Assembly (NCBI GenBank): GCA_029959085.1
Contig: JARWIR010000031.1
Span: 2,232,001 to 2,296,000 of the forward strand
Direction: 5' to 3'
DNA length: 64,000 nt
From: Nemophila menziesii
Taxonomy: Eukaryota; Streptophyta; Magnoliopsida; Boraginales; Hydrophyllaceae
Shown here in pieces: positions 12,083 to 23,700 of this stretch. The notes below the pieces were generated by a model. It saw nothing but the letters and a program-made list of their open reading frames with translations, did no database searches and was not told where the DNA came from. The position numbers and the translations under genes are program-made. Within the stretch, counting starts at the first letter, position 1. Every line of letters begins with the position of its first letter.

Positions 12083-13080
12083 GGGTGTGTACATACAGTA
12101 TATAGATGGTATGTAACAACAATGTTTTTGTGTTATTTTTTTCGTTACAACCTAGAACACAAGTGTTTGTTATATACCCATTCATGTAAGATCTATTTTA
12201 TTGGTGGAAGGTTGGGATTTCAAATTCTAATGTGTTAATCAATCCTTATTATATGTAAGCATATCGTGAATCTGTACCCACATCATTTAGTGGGTATGTA
12301 CCCACACGTCACAGAATTTATACCTACATCGTATACTGGATTTCCACCCTCAATATAATGTGTATGTACACATCATATGGTACATTATGGGTATATAATA
12401 ATATAATCAGTATATAGAGGGTATGTACTCACAATTTTTTTGTGTTATTTTTTTTCATTGTAACCTATAACACAAGTATTTGTTTTATACCCATTGATGT
12501 AAGAGGTATTTCACTACTGCAATGTTGGTTTTCCAATTTTAGTGTGTTAATCAATCCTTATAATATTTAAGCATATAATGAATTTGTACCCACATCATAT
12601 AGTGTGTCTGTCCCCACACGTCACTGAATTTGTACCCACATCATATACTGAGTTCGTACCCACAATATAGTGCATATATACCCATCATATGGTACATAGT
12701 TGGTATGTACTCATATAATGGGTATATAGAGGGTATCTACCCACAATTTTTTTTAATTTATTTTATAACAACCTATAACACAAGTGTTTGTTTTATACTC
12801 ATTTATGTAAGATGTATTTCACTACTGCAAGGTTGAGTTTTCCAATTTTAGTGTGTTAATCAATTCTTATTATATAAAAGCATATATTGAATGTTTACCC
12901 ATTTCATATAGTTGGTATGTACCCACACGTCACTGAATCTGTACTCACATCATATATTGGGTATATACCCACAAAATATAATAGGTTTGTACCCACAATA
13001 TGGTACAAGGTGGGTATGTATTTATTTAATATGTATATATGGTACATTGATGTAATACTTAGAATACACCAGACATAGAA
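12083..13080. repeat. Tandem array, unit of about 310 bp, with internal GTACCCACA sub-repeats
   Basis: Three or more diverged direct copies. The landmark CCTA-T/G-AACACAAGT starts at 12151, 12464 and 12772, giving spacings of 313 and 308 bp. Within each unit short blocks of the type TATGTACCCACA-CATATA-TGGGTATGT recur several times. Open frames on both strands here (for example 12630-12836 and 12904-13113) encode only repetitive Tyr/Ile/Pro-rich peptides and are not taken as genes. The array abuts the LTR at 12074. Confidence 0.85.
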
Positions 13081-13689
13081 GGAAACACCTGCACATAACC
13101 AAAACATGATCAAATTTATTAAAGATCTTTTTCATAACAAAAACAAATGTTACATAAAAGGAATTTCACAAAAAATATATATATTGTTTGAATAAAAAAA
13201 TAACAATATACAATTCTTTACGAATCAAAATACATACAATATATCAAGGCTAAATACATACGCCACAATTAAAACCCTATTTACAAGCCTATATGTAATT
13301 CATCCATGAAATCTACAATAAAACCGCCAACTAAACCCTAGGGAATCCTAAGATTAACACGTATTTGTTTTTGATATATGAAATATTAACAAACTATAAA
13401 TAAAACCGGCATTTTTATTTTTTCCTGTAAATTTGGTGGTTACACAAGAACGAGATATGTTAATTTCTTTCTAGCAAAAAAAAGTGTTTGAATAGGTAAC
13501 AAAGAGAAAAGGCCAAATATTGTAAGTATGTCGAAGATATATAAATTTCAAATATACCCCATCAATAAAAAATGCTTACGATGGCTTCTATGTGTGATGT
13601 CTAGAGAGAGAATTGATTGTACAACCATTTAATACTCTATAATTATATGTACTTAATAAATAATATATTCAATTTTGTCTCCTTTATAA

Positions 13690-13856
13690 TAATATTCAAA
13701 CCTTGGATCTCTGGATATCTACATAGTAGTCTAACCAGTAAACCAACTATAGATTTTTAACTTGACATGATTTTTTTTGACTCTAATAAGATTTGATCAC
13801 AGGACATCTTGGTCTCTACCGAGTAGTTTAACCACTAGACCAACTATCGATCTTAA
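13690..13856 (-). repeat. Two adjacent tRNA-like SINE fragments
   Basis: On the minus strand two neighbouring pieces each start with a box A-like word (TAGTTGGTCTAGTGGTTA at about 13840 and TAGTTGGTTTACTGGTTA at about 13750). Each is followed about 30 bp later by a degraded box B-like word (GTGATCAAATCT; AGGTTTGAATAT). This is the arrangement of tRNA-derived SINE heads. No poly(A) tail or target duplications were established. Confidence 0.4.
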
Positions 13857-14262
13857 CATATCCTTAAATATATTGAAGTAATTGTCCAAGGTAATAGGCT
13901 CGGGCCCATGGACATATTTTATAAGTTGGGTAAGCATGTTTCTTTCCGTTCGAACCCTTGGTGGGAGTATTTTCTAAAAGAAGTATAATAAAAGTATCTA
14001 ATTGTTAAATGTAGCCTTCAATAATTTATTTTATAAAATAAAACCCTAATGAAATAATTATTATTAAATATATTGTTTTATTTTTAATACAATATTTATT
14101 TTTTAATATTAAATAAATAATATGACATTTTCACCACAATTACCACTACCACCAACACCACCATGTATTTTACAACTGCTATAGCCACCACAACCACAAT
14201 CACCACCACATATTAGTAATTCCATAACACACGCGCACGTTCGTAATTTTTATTTTCAAATC

Positions 14263-14512
14263 ATCATAACTAATTCAAAAAAAAAAATCTGCAATTTTTG
14301 GTTAAAGAAAATTAATATTTACGTTTATGATTTTTTTTATTTTTTTCACAAACATTAAATTCACTGTTTGAAACGGTGAAATTTGTGTCTGCGACACAAA
14401 AATTCAAAAAAAAATCATAAACGTAAATATTATTTTTTTTTTCAAAAAATAATTTTTTTTATTTATCTAATTTTTTTAGAATTAGTTATGACGATTTTAA
14501 AAAAATCACAGA
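14263..14512. repeat. Foldback / MITE-like inverted repeat
   Basis: Two arms around a short centre (CACTGTTTGAAACGGTG at about 14360). The left arm carries TCATCATAACTAATTC and AATATTTACGTTTATGATTTTT. The right arm carries the reverse complements AAAAATCATAAACGTAAATATT and GAATTAGTTATGACGA. The single strand could form a hairpin of about 100 bp per arm. No target duplication was identified, so the family is open. Confidence 0.55.
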
Positions 14513-15836
14513 TTGTTTGAATTCTATCAAGAATTTACAAGATTCTTTTTTATTTTTACGATTTTTTATGCTAGATTTTAATAGATTTTAAAGGATTCTA
14601 AATTAGATTTGCTACTACTAATTTCTTAATGCTCTACATATATGATGACTTAAAAAAAATTCTTATCCAAAAAAAAAAACAGTGGCAGAACATTGTTAAT
14701 TCTCAATAAAAAATCATATCAGCTGGTTAAGAATTAAATGGTAAAATTCTATATATATAAAATGAACAATCATAAAATACGCTAATAAATTATCCGAAGA
14801 ACATATCTTTTATTGTTTTGCTATGAATCGATTCAACTGATTTAGAACGAGTATCATCGTCTAAATTCAGAATTAATTATTTTCCTAATATCAATTTATT
14901 AAAAACGGTAAAACATGTCTCAACAGAAGTGAAATTGTTTATTAACACGGAAAATTGAAGACGATGAAAGAGTACTACAGAAATAGTAAAATACTTCAGA
15001 ATATTCAGAAATTAAACAAAAAAATAGAGATCTCTAAAGAAGAAAAATTGGTGAGACCAAGTTTTCAATAACTTTTTAATTTTTATGTACACTACCTAAG
15101 TCAACTATTAATGGTCAGATCATCTTCAAAGGCTGGAATCTTTTTTTTTCTTTTCAATAGTTAATATCATAATGAAGCAAGTGTAATCTTTTTTACAAGT
15201 AATCCTTAAAAATAAGCATTAGACTCCAATAATAAAAAAAAATCAGTAGAGCCGTACAAAATTCTAATTTAATATCATGCCAATTCAATTATTAATCATG
15301 AACAACTAACAAAGCAGTGCAAAATTCTTCACACAAGATTCCTCAACTAATACCCATGTTAACAAAATAAATAATCTTGGAACACATGGTTAATCAAAAC
15401 AAAATAATTTATATATTCAAAAAATCAGACAAAAAAAAAAGAAAAAAAAAAGAAAAATATTAGTAAAGAGTTTTTTATCCTGCTTGAAGGTTTTTTTTAG
15501 GTGGAAATTTTATGAAATCTTTTCTTTTGACTTGTGATTTCTAGAGTAGATTTTTATATATACCTAAACCAGGAATCCTATAAAGTCTAATAACTTAGAA
15601 ATGTCAAATACTTCATAAAATCAAAAGATTTTAAAGTATTTTATAAACTCTTGATTGAAAACATTCGGATTTTTAATGATTTTTTCTTGATTGAAAGCAT
15701 CCAGATTTTAAATGATTTTTTAAATTTTTAAATGAAAAAAAATCTCATAAACTTTAATTTGATGACACTCTCTATATTTTTTTAATAGACATCTATAAAT
15801 TAATAATTTATCTTTAAAATTATTATAATAGGTTTT

Positions 15837-15840
<4 letters not shown>

Positions 15841-15898
<58 letters not shown>
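15841..15898. repeat. (TA)29 microsatellite
   Basis: Uninterrupted TA dinucleotides. The open frame across it encodes an alternating Tyr/Ile run and is an artefact. Confidence 0.95.
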
Positions 15899-15899
<1 letters not shown>

Positions 15900-17555
15900 T
15901 AGAATTATCCCGTATCTGAAGATACGGCCAAATACAAATATATTTTTATTTTTGTAGAATTTAATAATTACAACCGTGTTTTGTGTGTGCAAAGAGAAAA
16001 AAATATATTTGTAAAAAATAAGCTTCAACTATATCAGTGATCAAACTTATCTTTCAACTTGAAAAAAAAGCTTATCTCCAACAACACCCCATTTCATGAT
16101 CAAACTTCTATTTGTAACTACCTTTTTCTCTAGTCTTACACTTTTAGCACCCTTTTTTTTGTCTGCAATACCATTTCATAGGAAAAATACACTTCCTTTC
16201 AATTTCCTTAATGACGCTCTTAGATACCCAAAAAAACAATTGCACTCGTACCTAGCTTTACTTAAAAAAACAGCTTTCATCAAATAATCTCTTCAAGCAA
16301 AATTGCCCTATTATTTTTAGAAACATTTAAATTTATAGCATCAAGTATTGATCTTCTTTCTCTATTTCTAGTAGTAGAAAAAATCTCTTATTTCTCTCAC
16401 CCTAAAAAGTTGTTTAAAAAACAATTGCTATAAGTCTGTTAGAATAATCATTCCTGGATTTATTGGTGGTCTATTAGAATAATCATTCGTGAATTTATTT
16501 GTGGACGAATGGTGAAATGGCTTAAACGTATAACTGTCACCTCCAAAGAATCAGAAAATTATTATCATTACAATGACAATAGGGTGATTCCAACTCATGT
16601 TGATGCAGAATTAGCTACCACCCAAGGTAAGATCTTATTTTTTTATAACTATATAATATTATTCATATATACAACTTTATTTGTTAATTAAAAATTATAT
16701 ATAAAAGAATGTAAGTCGTTCTATTACTTGTAAAAATTAGTTAACCAGTTGGGATTAGTTCAGTGGCTACGACCTTGGTCATCCAATCTAGTGGTGCAGG
16801 TTCAAACCAAGTCAATGACTCCGAGTCGAAAGTGACTTTTTCTATATAACAAAAAAATGGGTTTAAAAAATAATTAATATATCAATAGATATAATTACTA
16901 TGTTATATATGTATTAATCAATTCCTCGCATAACTCTACAACCATAAGATGGATTTCTATCCATTACTTCGCTATATAATAAGATATTTAAATATTTTAT
17001 ATATGTATTCCAGTTTTGGGCAATATTATACGTGTGTTTTAAACATCCAAACACAACAATTCAGATTCTTTATAATTTTGTCACTTCACCATCGTAAATA
17101 TTCCTCACCCATTACTAAATAATAATCCCGTTCTCATAACTCGATTAAAAATACATAATAAAAGCTCCAAATTTGGTAGCATGGAATTTTTGGTTTATTC
17201 CATAACCTCTTAATGAATGGCTTAAAATGAAGAACTTCATAAACCAATCGATATCAAGTGGACCATAAATTATAAGGTCCTCAATATCTAAAGAACATGA
17301 AAATGATCAAATTATATGCAAAATAGACATCTTATCTCTTTTTGGAAATCAATGATCTTCAAGTTCAGACATAATATAAAATTAACGTCGTATTATTAAA
17401 CCATTCTAGTCAATAAAAACATCGAATCTACCTTCTTATTCATAATATTAACACTTATAACACATCAAAACAATAAAAATTAGCAACTAAAAAGCTTTCT
17501 CTTTTTACACCCCAACTAAAATTATTTATAAAAACTATATAAATAATTGCAAAGT
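15899..17555. other. Intergenic DNA with one SINE-like piece
   Basis: No credible gene. A short imperfect direct repeat (TAGAATAATCATTC-TG-ATTTATT) occurs twice at about 16438-16505. The short open frames at 16096-16287 and 16509-16691 show no recognisable domain. The tRNA-like piece at 16745-16860 is listed separately. Confidence 0.5.
16745..16860 (+). repeat. tRNA-derived SINE-like sequence
   Basis: TAGTTCAGTGG at 16756-16766 fits the RNA polymerase III box A consensus, and GGTTCAAACCA at 16799-16809 fits box B, 32 bp apart. The sequence then runs into a T-rich and A-rich end (TTTTTCTATATAACAAAAAAA). No acceptor stem or anticodon arm of a working tRNA can be folded by eye, so a SINE head is preferred over a tRNA gene. 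Confidence 0.5.
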
Positions 17556-17681
17556 AACACGATCAATAGAACCGACTGAAGAATTATCCAAATTATCGAT
17601 CACAACAGCTTCGTAACCACCAAGAAACAATTGCCAAACCGTGTGAATTCCAATATACCCTGCTCCTCCTGTTTCCAATAT
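17556..17681 (-). pseudogene. UDP-glucose 4-epimerase N-terminal (exon 1) fragment
   Basis: A 42-codon open stretch beginning [15 protein letters not shown] and ending [11 protein letters not shown] matches the N-terminus of UDP-glucose 4-epimerases, which interconvert UDP-glucose and UDP-galactose. It contains the NAD-binding Gly-x-x-Gly-x-x-Gly turn (GGAGYIG) and the acidic VIDNLDNS end of the second beta strand. Family members usually have Val where this copy has Glu before TGGAG, and Ser/Thr where it has Ile after YIG. No start Met and no later exon is found; the frame ends in TAG a few codons on. It is probably a captured or decayed exon. Identification is from motif memory, but the match is specific. 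Confidence 0.75.
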
Positions 17682-17907
17682 TGAGCAGAGATTTGAGTAA
17701 CCGTGTGACCTACAGTTCGAGTCACATCGATTATATTAAGTGAATATAAATACATCAAATCAGATTAACTAAATTAAAAAAAAAATCATTTATAGAAACT
17801 CTAGATCAAGCATGTGCCCTCCCAGTTTAAAATGCAATTAGAACACAATACACAATTGTTTTTCTCCCTCCCAAATGAATATATAGTTCATGAGAATGTT
17901 CTTATCA

Positions 17908-18348
17908 TTAAGTTTCAGTTTCTTTATCCTCATTGAAATCCTTACTTAAAACTTCTTGAAGTTCAATGTATCTTTGTTTCTTAAATTATCACTCTTATGG
18001 AGTATTCCCTTATCTTATTTAGTACCTCTGAACAACATGCGAAAAAACGCTTCCCAAGTTCCACTTCTCAAACAACAAAAATTGCTATCCATGTAAGACT
18101 TGTCATGTCATGTAACCTTACCAGTTTCATGTTCCACAACAGTATTATTAACTACAGGTTGATGAATTTCAGGAACAATTATGTTTTCTTTCTTTACCAT
18201 TGAACATGTATCACTTCTAGCTGAACTTTTCTTCTCAGCTTGTACAATATTCGAGGGTTTCCATACATTATGCATATATGAACACTTTTCGCGTTTATTA
18301 CAAAACCCGTTATGAAAAAAAGTAACATGGAGCATTTGTCTTGTTCAC
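17908..18348 (-). pseudogene. CCCH zinc-finger protein gene fragment (exon pair), frameshifted
   Basis: The minus-strand exon 18122-18348 is bounded by a plausible acceptor (TTGCAG before GTGAACAAG) and donor (ACTG then GTAAGG). It encodes KTNAPCYFF... and FCNKREKCSYMH, a C-x7-C-x5-C-x3-H zinc finger typical of plant CCCH RNA-binding proteins. The T run at + 18315-18321 is seven long where six keeps the frame, so the finger is split between two frames. A further short coding-like piece ending ...NEDKETET and TAA lies at 17908-17980. Coding-like stretches also occur upstream at about 18494-18558 and 18590-18680 (a DADADAEAF run), but they cannot be confirmed. Probably a dead gene or captured fragment. 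Confidence 0.6.
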
Positions 18349-19119
18349 CTGCAACTGCACGATTGTTCCCTATACCGATTCGTCCTTCAATTCCTATTTA
18401 ACAAAAGTACATACGTTAAATAGAGAAAAATCAAAGTTTTGGAAAAGATTTCATAAAAATAAACAGTTAACTCATCTATATAATACATGTCCTTCTGTTT
18501 TACATCATTCGGTCTCCATTAGGTAATCTTATCCTCCGTATGTGCTAAATTATCATCCTGCAATACAAATATTATTATTTTAAGCAGTTTTGATTTCCTG
18601 TAAAGTGGCATTCTTGGTGGATAAGAAAGTGATCAAAGATAACATCGGTGAATGCTTCTGCATCTGCATCTGCATCTTATTAGTATGAAATTCCTATTGA
18701 TTAATATCTCTACACTATAATAGTACAAAAGGATGAATCATAATGCACGATTGATAAGACCATCAATAAAATGAAATTGTCTCGCTATATATGCAGCCAA
18801 TAGTAGAGCTAAGAAGTCGTTGCATGAGGAGGAAGTGCATGAACAGTATGATAATTTTAAAACAATATTGAACAACATGTCCCTATTATGCAAGTATTCG
18901 TCTATAGATTCCCAAATTATATAAAAATTGAACTATAGGTCCATAAATTATGCAAAAATCGAATTTACCTTTACCTCCAAAGTTGTGACCCACTGAGTTG
19001 GTCTGATATACTTAAGCTAGACAATAAAGAGGATACAAAAGTATATCCTGAGATATTGTGTTTTGCAGAGAAGCCAGATCGAGGGAGAGATTGAGCAATG
19101 GAGAGAGACGTAGTATGAG

Positions 19120-19545
19120 TCATTTGATCGAACACTTTAGTCGCGATATTCTTTTGGTATTTTGTTGTGAAGTGAAATCGATGGATTCAATGCTCAAAGA
19201 AGAGGAATCAGGTGATCTGTGAGGAGAGAATAATTTGCTTATGAGAATCACCGAGGAGAGTCGCCGATGAGGCAGAGCATTCCCTTGTTCATCAATCGAG
19301 CTTTCACCATATTTCCCCTCCATTAAGGAAGGCTTCATTATGGTAGATGGTGAAGCTGTGAGGTAAGGACAAATGGTGAGTTTATTAGGTACAGAGAGGA
19401 TATGAATGGCGGTTTTGAATGTTAAAGAGGCCTCGCCGGTAAGGTGTCGCCAGTGAGGTATCGTCGGTGAGTGTTTGTGTGTGAGGTTCGAAGTGAGGTG
19501 TTTGGGAGTGTTTGTTGAAAATAGAAAAAAGAAAAGAAAAGTCAA
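19120..19545 (-). CDS. Hypothetical ORF with promoter-like upstream region
   Basis: A 141-codon ORF on the minus strand with no recognised domain, rich in Ser/Pro/Thr. Upstream are a CT-rich leader (about 19546-19580) and TATATATAAG at 19613-19624, a layout common for plant promoters. A second in-frame Met (MKPSLMEGKYGE) could be the start. It lies about 770 bp upstream of the CCCH fragment on the same strand and could be the first exon of that gene. This is inference; it may equally be non-coding. Confidence 0.25.
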   Translation of the reverse strand: MTFLFFFLFSTNTPKHLTSNLTHKHSPTIPHWRHLTGEASLTFKTAIHILSVPNKLTICPYLTASPSTIMKPSLMEGKYGESSIDEQGNALPHRRLSSVILISKLFSPHRSPDSSSLSIESIDFTSQQNTKRISRLKCSIK

Positions 19546-19612
19546 ACGTGAGATGAAGAGAGAGAGAGGTCGGTTAGGTGATTAATGTTTTAGATTTTTT
19601 CTTTTAAGTAGC

Positions 19613-19624
19613 TTATATATATAG
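19613..19624 (-). promoter_or_regulatory. Candidate TATA box
   Basis: CTATATATATAA on the minus strand, followed at plausible distance by a pyrimidine-rich leader and an ORF start at 19545. In AT-rich DNA such words occur by chance, so support is modest. Confidence 0.3.
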
Positions 19625-20541
19625 TAGGGGCAAATTAGGAAAATTTTATTTTTTAAGTTATGGATTGATCTCAACCGTTTCCCGTGACACATTTTTAGCT
19701 AAGAATCGATCTGGACCTCTCTTTATACCCCCTTAGAGATATATATGGATATCACCTAAGAAAGGATAAGAAATATAACGATATAATTTGACTTAAGTTA
19801 AATGGTAAACCAAAGTCCAGACTTTTTTTATCCAAACCAAAGTCCTAGTCGATTTTTTACCGAAATCAAACTACTCGATCGGAATATAGGCTGGCCATCT
19901 ATGTTGTGTATAAACAAACATGACACGTTGCACAGACTTCGCACCTCAATTTTCCGGTTCTCAATTTGGTCTACTTTTATTCTCTCTCTATATTAAAAAA
20001 CTACTTCACAATTTTCCTTCAAGTGTTTCTAACATATTTCACAATCCTAGGAATCATTTGCCTGTTATTCTTCAATTCAATCCTTTCTTTGACCAAAAGA
20101 TTAAGATAAAAACTATAGTTTGTATACCGTTTATCACAGTCTTTATGATTATTCAAAATCCCATCCTTATATCAATCGTTTTTATTTTTATAAATCTACA
20201 TTTTTCTTGATAAAAATTCAAATTTTGTTTAGAATATAGTTATGGAAGTTTCATAAATGATGGGGAGCTCTCAGATGAATTCAAATAGAATTAATAGTGG
20301 ATGTATAGAAGTTAATTTGTGCAAAAATTCAATGAAAAACAATTCAAAGATATGTATTGGTGATAGCATCAATTTCCCTTCAAAATCTTATGGTGTTTCT
20401 GCTAAAGCTTCTATTAATATGAAAACTAAAGTTGTTTTGTCTTCTGAGATGAGAATGCTGCTGCTATTAGTAAACAATCCAATACGGTAAACTTTTTCTC
20501 AACTTATTCATCTTTTTCTTTCCCATATATGATACACTTAT

Positions 20542-20790
20542 ATGATTAACATATCTCACCTTGAAGGCTCTAATGTCAACAATGGACCAGAGTTGGTTAA
20601 TAAGGTATTTCTTGATGATAATTTATTTATGATGACTGTGTGTATTACTCCTTGGCATGTAGATATAAGTAATTTTATTGTGAGTGGATTATTTCCCACT
20701 GTAAGGAATAAACAAAGAGAGGAAGAGAATTGTTCATCACGAAAAATAGTTCTTTTGGGAAGATCATTTCACGTTCAAGGTATGTAAAGT
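20542..20790 (+). pseudogene. Athila RNase H-integrase junction fragment
   Basis: The plus-strand peptide ISHLEGSNVNNGPELV...FLDDNLFMMTVCITPWHVDISNFIVSGLFP aligns by eye to residues 275-323 of the central element's pol ORF ([17 protein letters not shown]...[16 protein letters not shown]). After a frameshift the relative of its [12 protein letters not shown] appears as FFWEDHFTFKVC at about 20745-20790. It is an isolated piece of the linker before the integrase zinc domain, with no flanking RT or integrase core recognised. It sits just left of the duplicated unit that starts near 20800. Confidence 0.65.
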
Positions 20791-23700
20791 CAATTTTAAC
20801 TTTGTGATTTTTTCAATTTTTACTGATTTTTATGTTAATATTTATACTTAGTGATTGTGTGTTAATACGTTAAATATTTAAATGATACTTAGTGAAATTA
20901 AATAATAATTAGTGAGTTAACTAAGTACTCCATGAATTCAGTTAATTAATTTTCATGATTACTAAGTGAACTTATTAATTACTCAGTAAATTCACGGAGT
21001 ACATGTATTGTTCTTCATCATGGATGTTCTTTACTTATTTATTAAGTACTTATGTTTTTTCACTAAGTATTAATGCAAAATTACTGAGTATTAATACAAA
21101 ATCATTGAGTATTTAGATATCCCAAAAGTTGATTAATGAGTATTAATACAAAATAATCGAGTAGTAATGCAAAATCACAAAATAATACATAAAATTGTTG
21201 AGTGTTCTCTAGCAAACTCACTGAGTTGACAAAATTTCATAAACTTGAAACTATTCAATGCTTCATATCAGCGGATATGCAAAGGTTTATAAACTCGAAG
21301 CTACAAATCTTTATGGATGTTGTTAAGCTTCATGGCTGTTACATTTCATAAACTCAAAGATACCAAATATTGACAACAAAAAGTTTGAAAAAGATTTGTA
21401 AATGGAAATTGTGCTTGAATAGACAAAGAGAAGGTAAGAGAAAGCTATGCGGAGAGAAAATATAATGTGTATTGAAGATGTATTTTTCTGTTTAATATAC
21501 CCTAAATATTTTGTTGACCAACAATATTTCAATGGCTCCTTTAGAGAAAAATATATCCACACAATCTATATTCGATACAGAAATGACTTGTAAGACCCAT
21601 AGGTAATTAACTTTAAAGTAAAAGGTCTTTGACCCAAGATATCTTTGAAAAGTCCTGTAAAGGAGGGAAGAAGATTTTTCTATAATTGTATATATGAAAA
21701 TTACTAAAATACCGTCAAATAAAACCAAACTCACATAAATACAAAAAGATATCTCAAAATAAACGCTAAGCATTTAAGGGAGTTACGCTGAGTATATGAC
21801 AACGAGCAAATTTCGAAACTAAGTATGCTCAAATTTCTATACTTGGTATCTCCAAACACCAACAACAACATATTTGGCACAAGGCATAACTTATATACTT
21901 CATATACGACACTAAAATCCTAATAAATTACATTGGCCTCAAAATTGAAAAAAATACATTGACCTCTAAGAAAAAAAAGAAAAAACTCAGTATCGTTTGA
22001 GACTTGGAGAAAAGGTGGAGGTGGGAACTTAAGGGGGTGGTTCAAGAACCTTTAGGTCAAAATCTCTAATAAATACCTATAATATCATGGGTTATTATAA
22101 ATTACAAAGATACCTATACCATATGTTAAAAAATTAGAGGAATTTGGTGTAACAACAGTAAAAAATATCTTCGAGAACCATTCAAGAAATTTTTAATATT
22201 TGAGAATTAATGTAGTGATTAATATTTGCTTTATAATTCTCACAGTTGAGTAAGAAAAATTAACTTTCTTGGAAAATACATCCATACTTCATCCTTGGTT
22301 TTACCAACAAAGTTATATATATGCACCATTATACATCAATGGAGTACAAGACAATCTAATAAATAATTTCATTTAAAAAATATACAAAATTACTCATATT
22401 ACTTAGGTTAGCAAGGTAAGTTATTTGTGAAAGTTGAGGATTAAACTTAAAAGACACAACAACAAAAAAGAATAAGTTTCTTATCATTCTCAAAAGTTAT
22501 CTAATTTTGTCTTGTGAATTTTAATCAAGGAAATGAACAATGAAACTAACATATATAGATTGTTCTGAAACACCTTTGAAGACTTGATTTTCAGTACTAT
22601 CACAAAAGCATCTCGTGTCCCAAAATTTCCCCGATTATGGAAGCAAACTGAATAATATTTGTATTAAAATATTGCGTGAGTGAGAGAACTAGACGATGAA
22701 ATTGAAAAGATAAAACACTCACAGTTTGTGTTAACTTACGAGGCAAGAACATATTGCCTCAGAAGCCACATCATCATTGGATTAAAAAATATCCTGGAAC
22801 AAGGTAAATAAAGTAATATATATTTATTATGTTTCGTCTAGAAATTAGCAATTCATTGTAATTACTTCAAAGTATATGATACGGATACCGCTAAGTCTCC
22901 CATTCTTTCAAAATGCGAGTGGCATTGTTTTCCCGTAGGTCGTCTAAAGAGTCAGATAACTCAACAAGGTTTCAAAATTCTGTGATTAAAGAGTTATGGT
23001 CTTTAAATAAGAAGCATCACCAGCTACATAAGGATTTTTCGTTATGCACCATCATGACTTTCCTATATTATCACAATACATTGAGTCAAGATAAGTCAAA
23101 TATGGTAATAAAAATGCATCATTGTGTTTCATGAAAGATAATTTCAGTTTCATTGTCATTATTAGTCTCCTAAAAATATATCCAAAAAGATCTATAAGAC
23201 TATTATCTAATAATTGAGTGGAAGAAAGCAAAACGATCATATTAGATTTTAGGGTGACTGTATGACGACCTTTACATCAAATATAATGTTATCAAAATGA
23301 TATATAATACAAAAATAAGGGATTAATAAAGATTACTAAGATCAGTAATAAACAGACTTGAATGGAAACAACATGATTTAGATTTGACGCAACTCATATC
23401 TGTCAGGTCCTTTCTTATTGAACAAATTGATCAAGACACAAGGAAGCTAGATACTCGATCCAAAATCAACAAAAAACGGAAACTAGGGTATAATAGTCAT
23501 TCTCATAATCTTAAAACATCAATTAAGTATAGCTTAGATAGATTTACCGTAATTATCTCTTTTCTTGCGAAACTGTATTTGCTCATGAAATTCAAACAAT
23601 ACAAAAAAAATACCTTTATCGAGAAATCACTTAAATCCAATAACAACAATATGGATTTAAGATGTTGTGCGAGAGCTTGTTTTACTTACACTCTAGTTTG

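Larger units (their letters stand above)
13081..15840. other. AT-rich intergenic DNA, no gene seen
   Basis: Long A/T runs, no credible ORF. It contains two SINE-like pieces (13690-13856) and a foldback element (14263-14512), listed separately. Telomere-like AAACCCTA words near 13275-13340 are isolated, not arrayed. Confidence 0.6.

Noticed and set aside
12630..13113. ORFs on both strands rich in Tyr, Ile, Pro and Gly
   Set aside because: Products of the tandem array; frames on both strands have the same character and none has a domain.
13270..13345. Telomere-like AAACCCTA words
   Set aside because: Only isolated copies, no tandem array.
15720..16028. Open frame across the TA repeat (also 24934-25128 and 30154-30357)
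   Set aside because: The peptide is mainly an alternating Tyr/Ile run created by the dinucleotide repeat.
16745..16860. Functional tRNA gene
   Set aside because: Box A and box B are present, but no cloverleaf could be built by eye; better explained as a SINE head.
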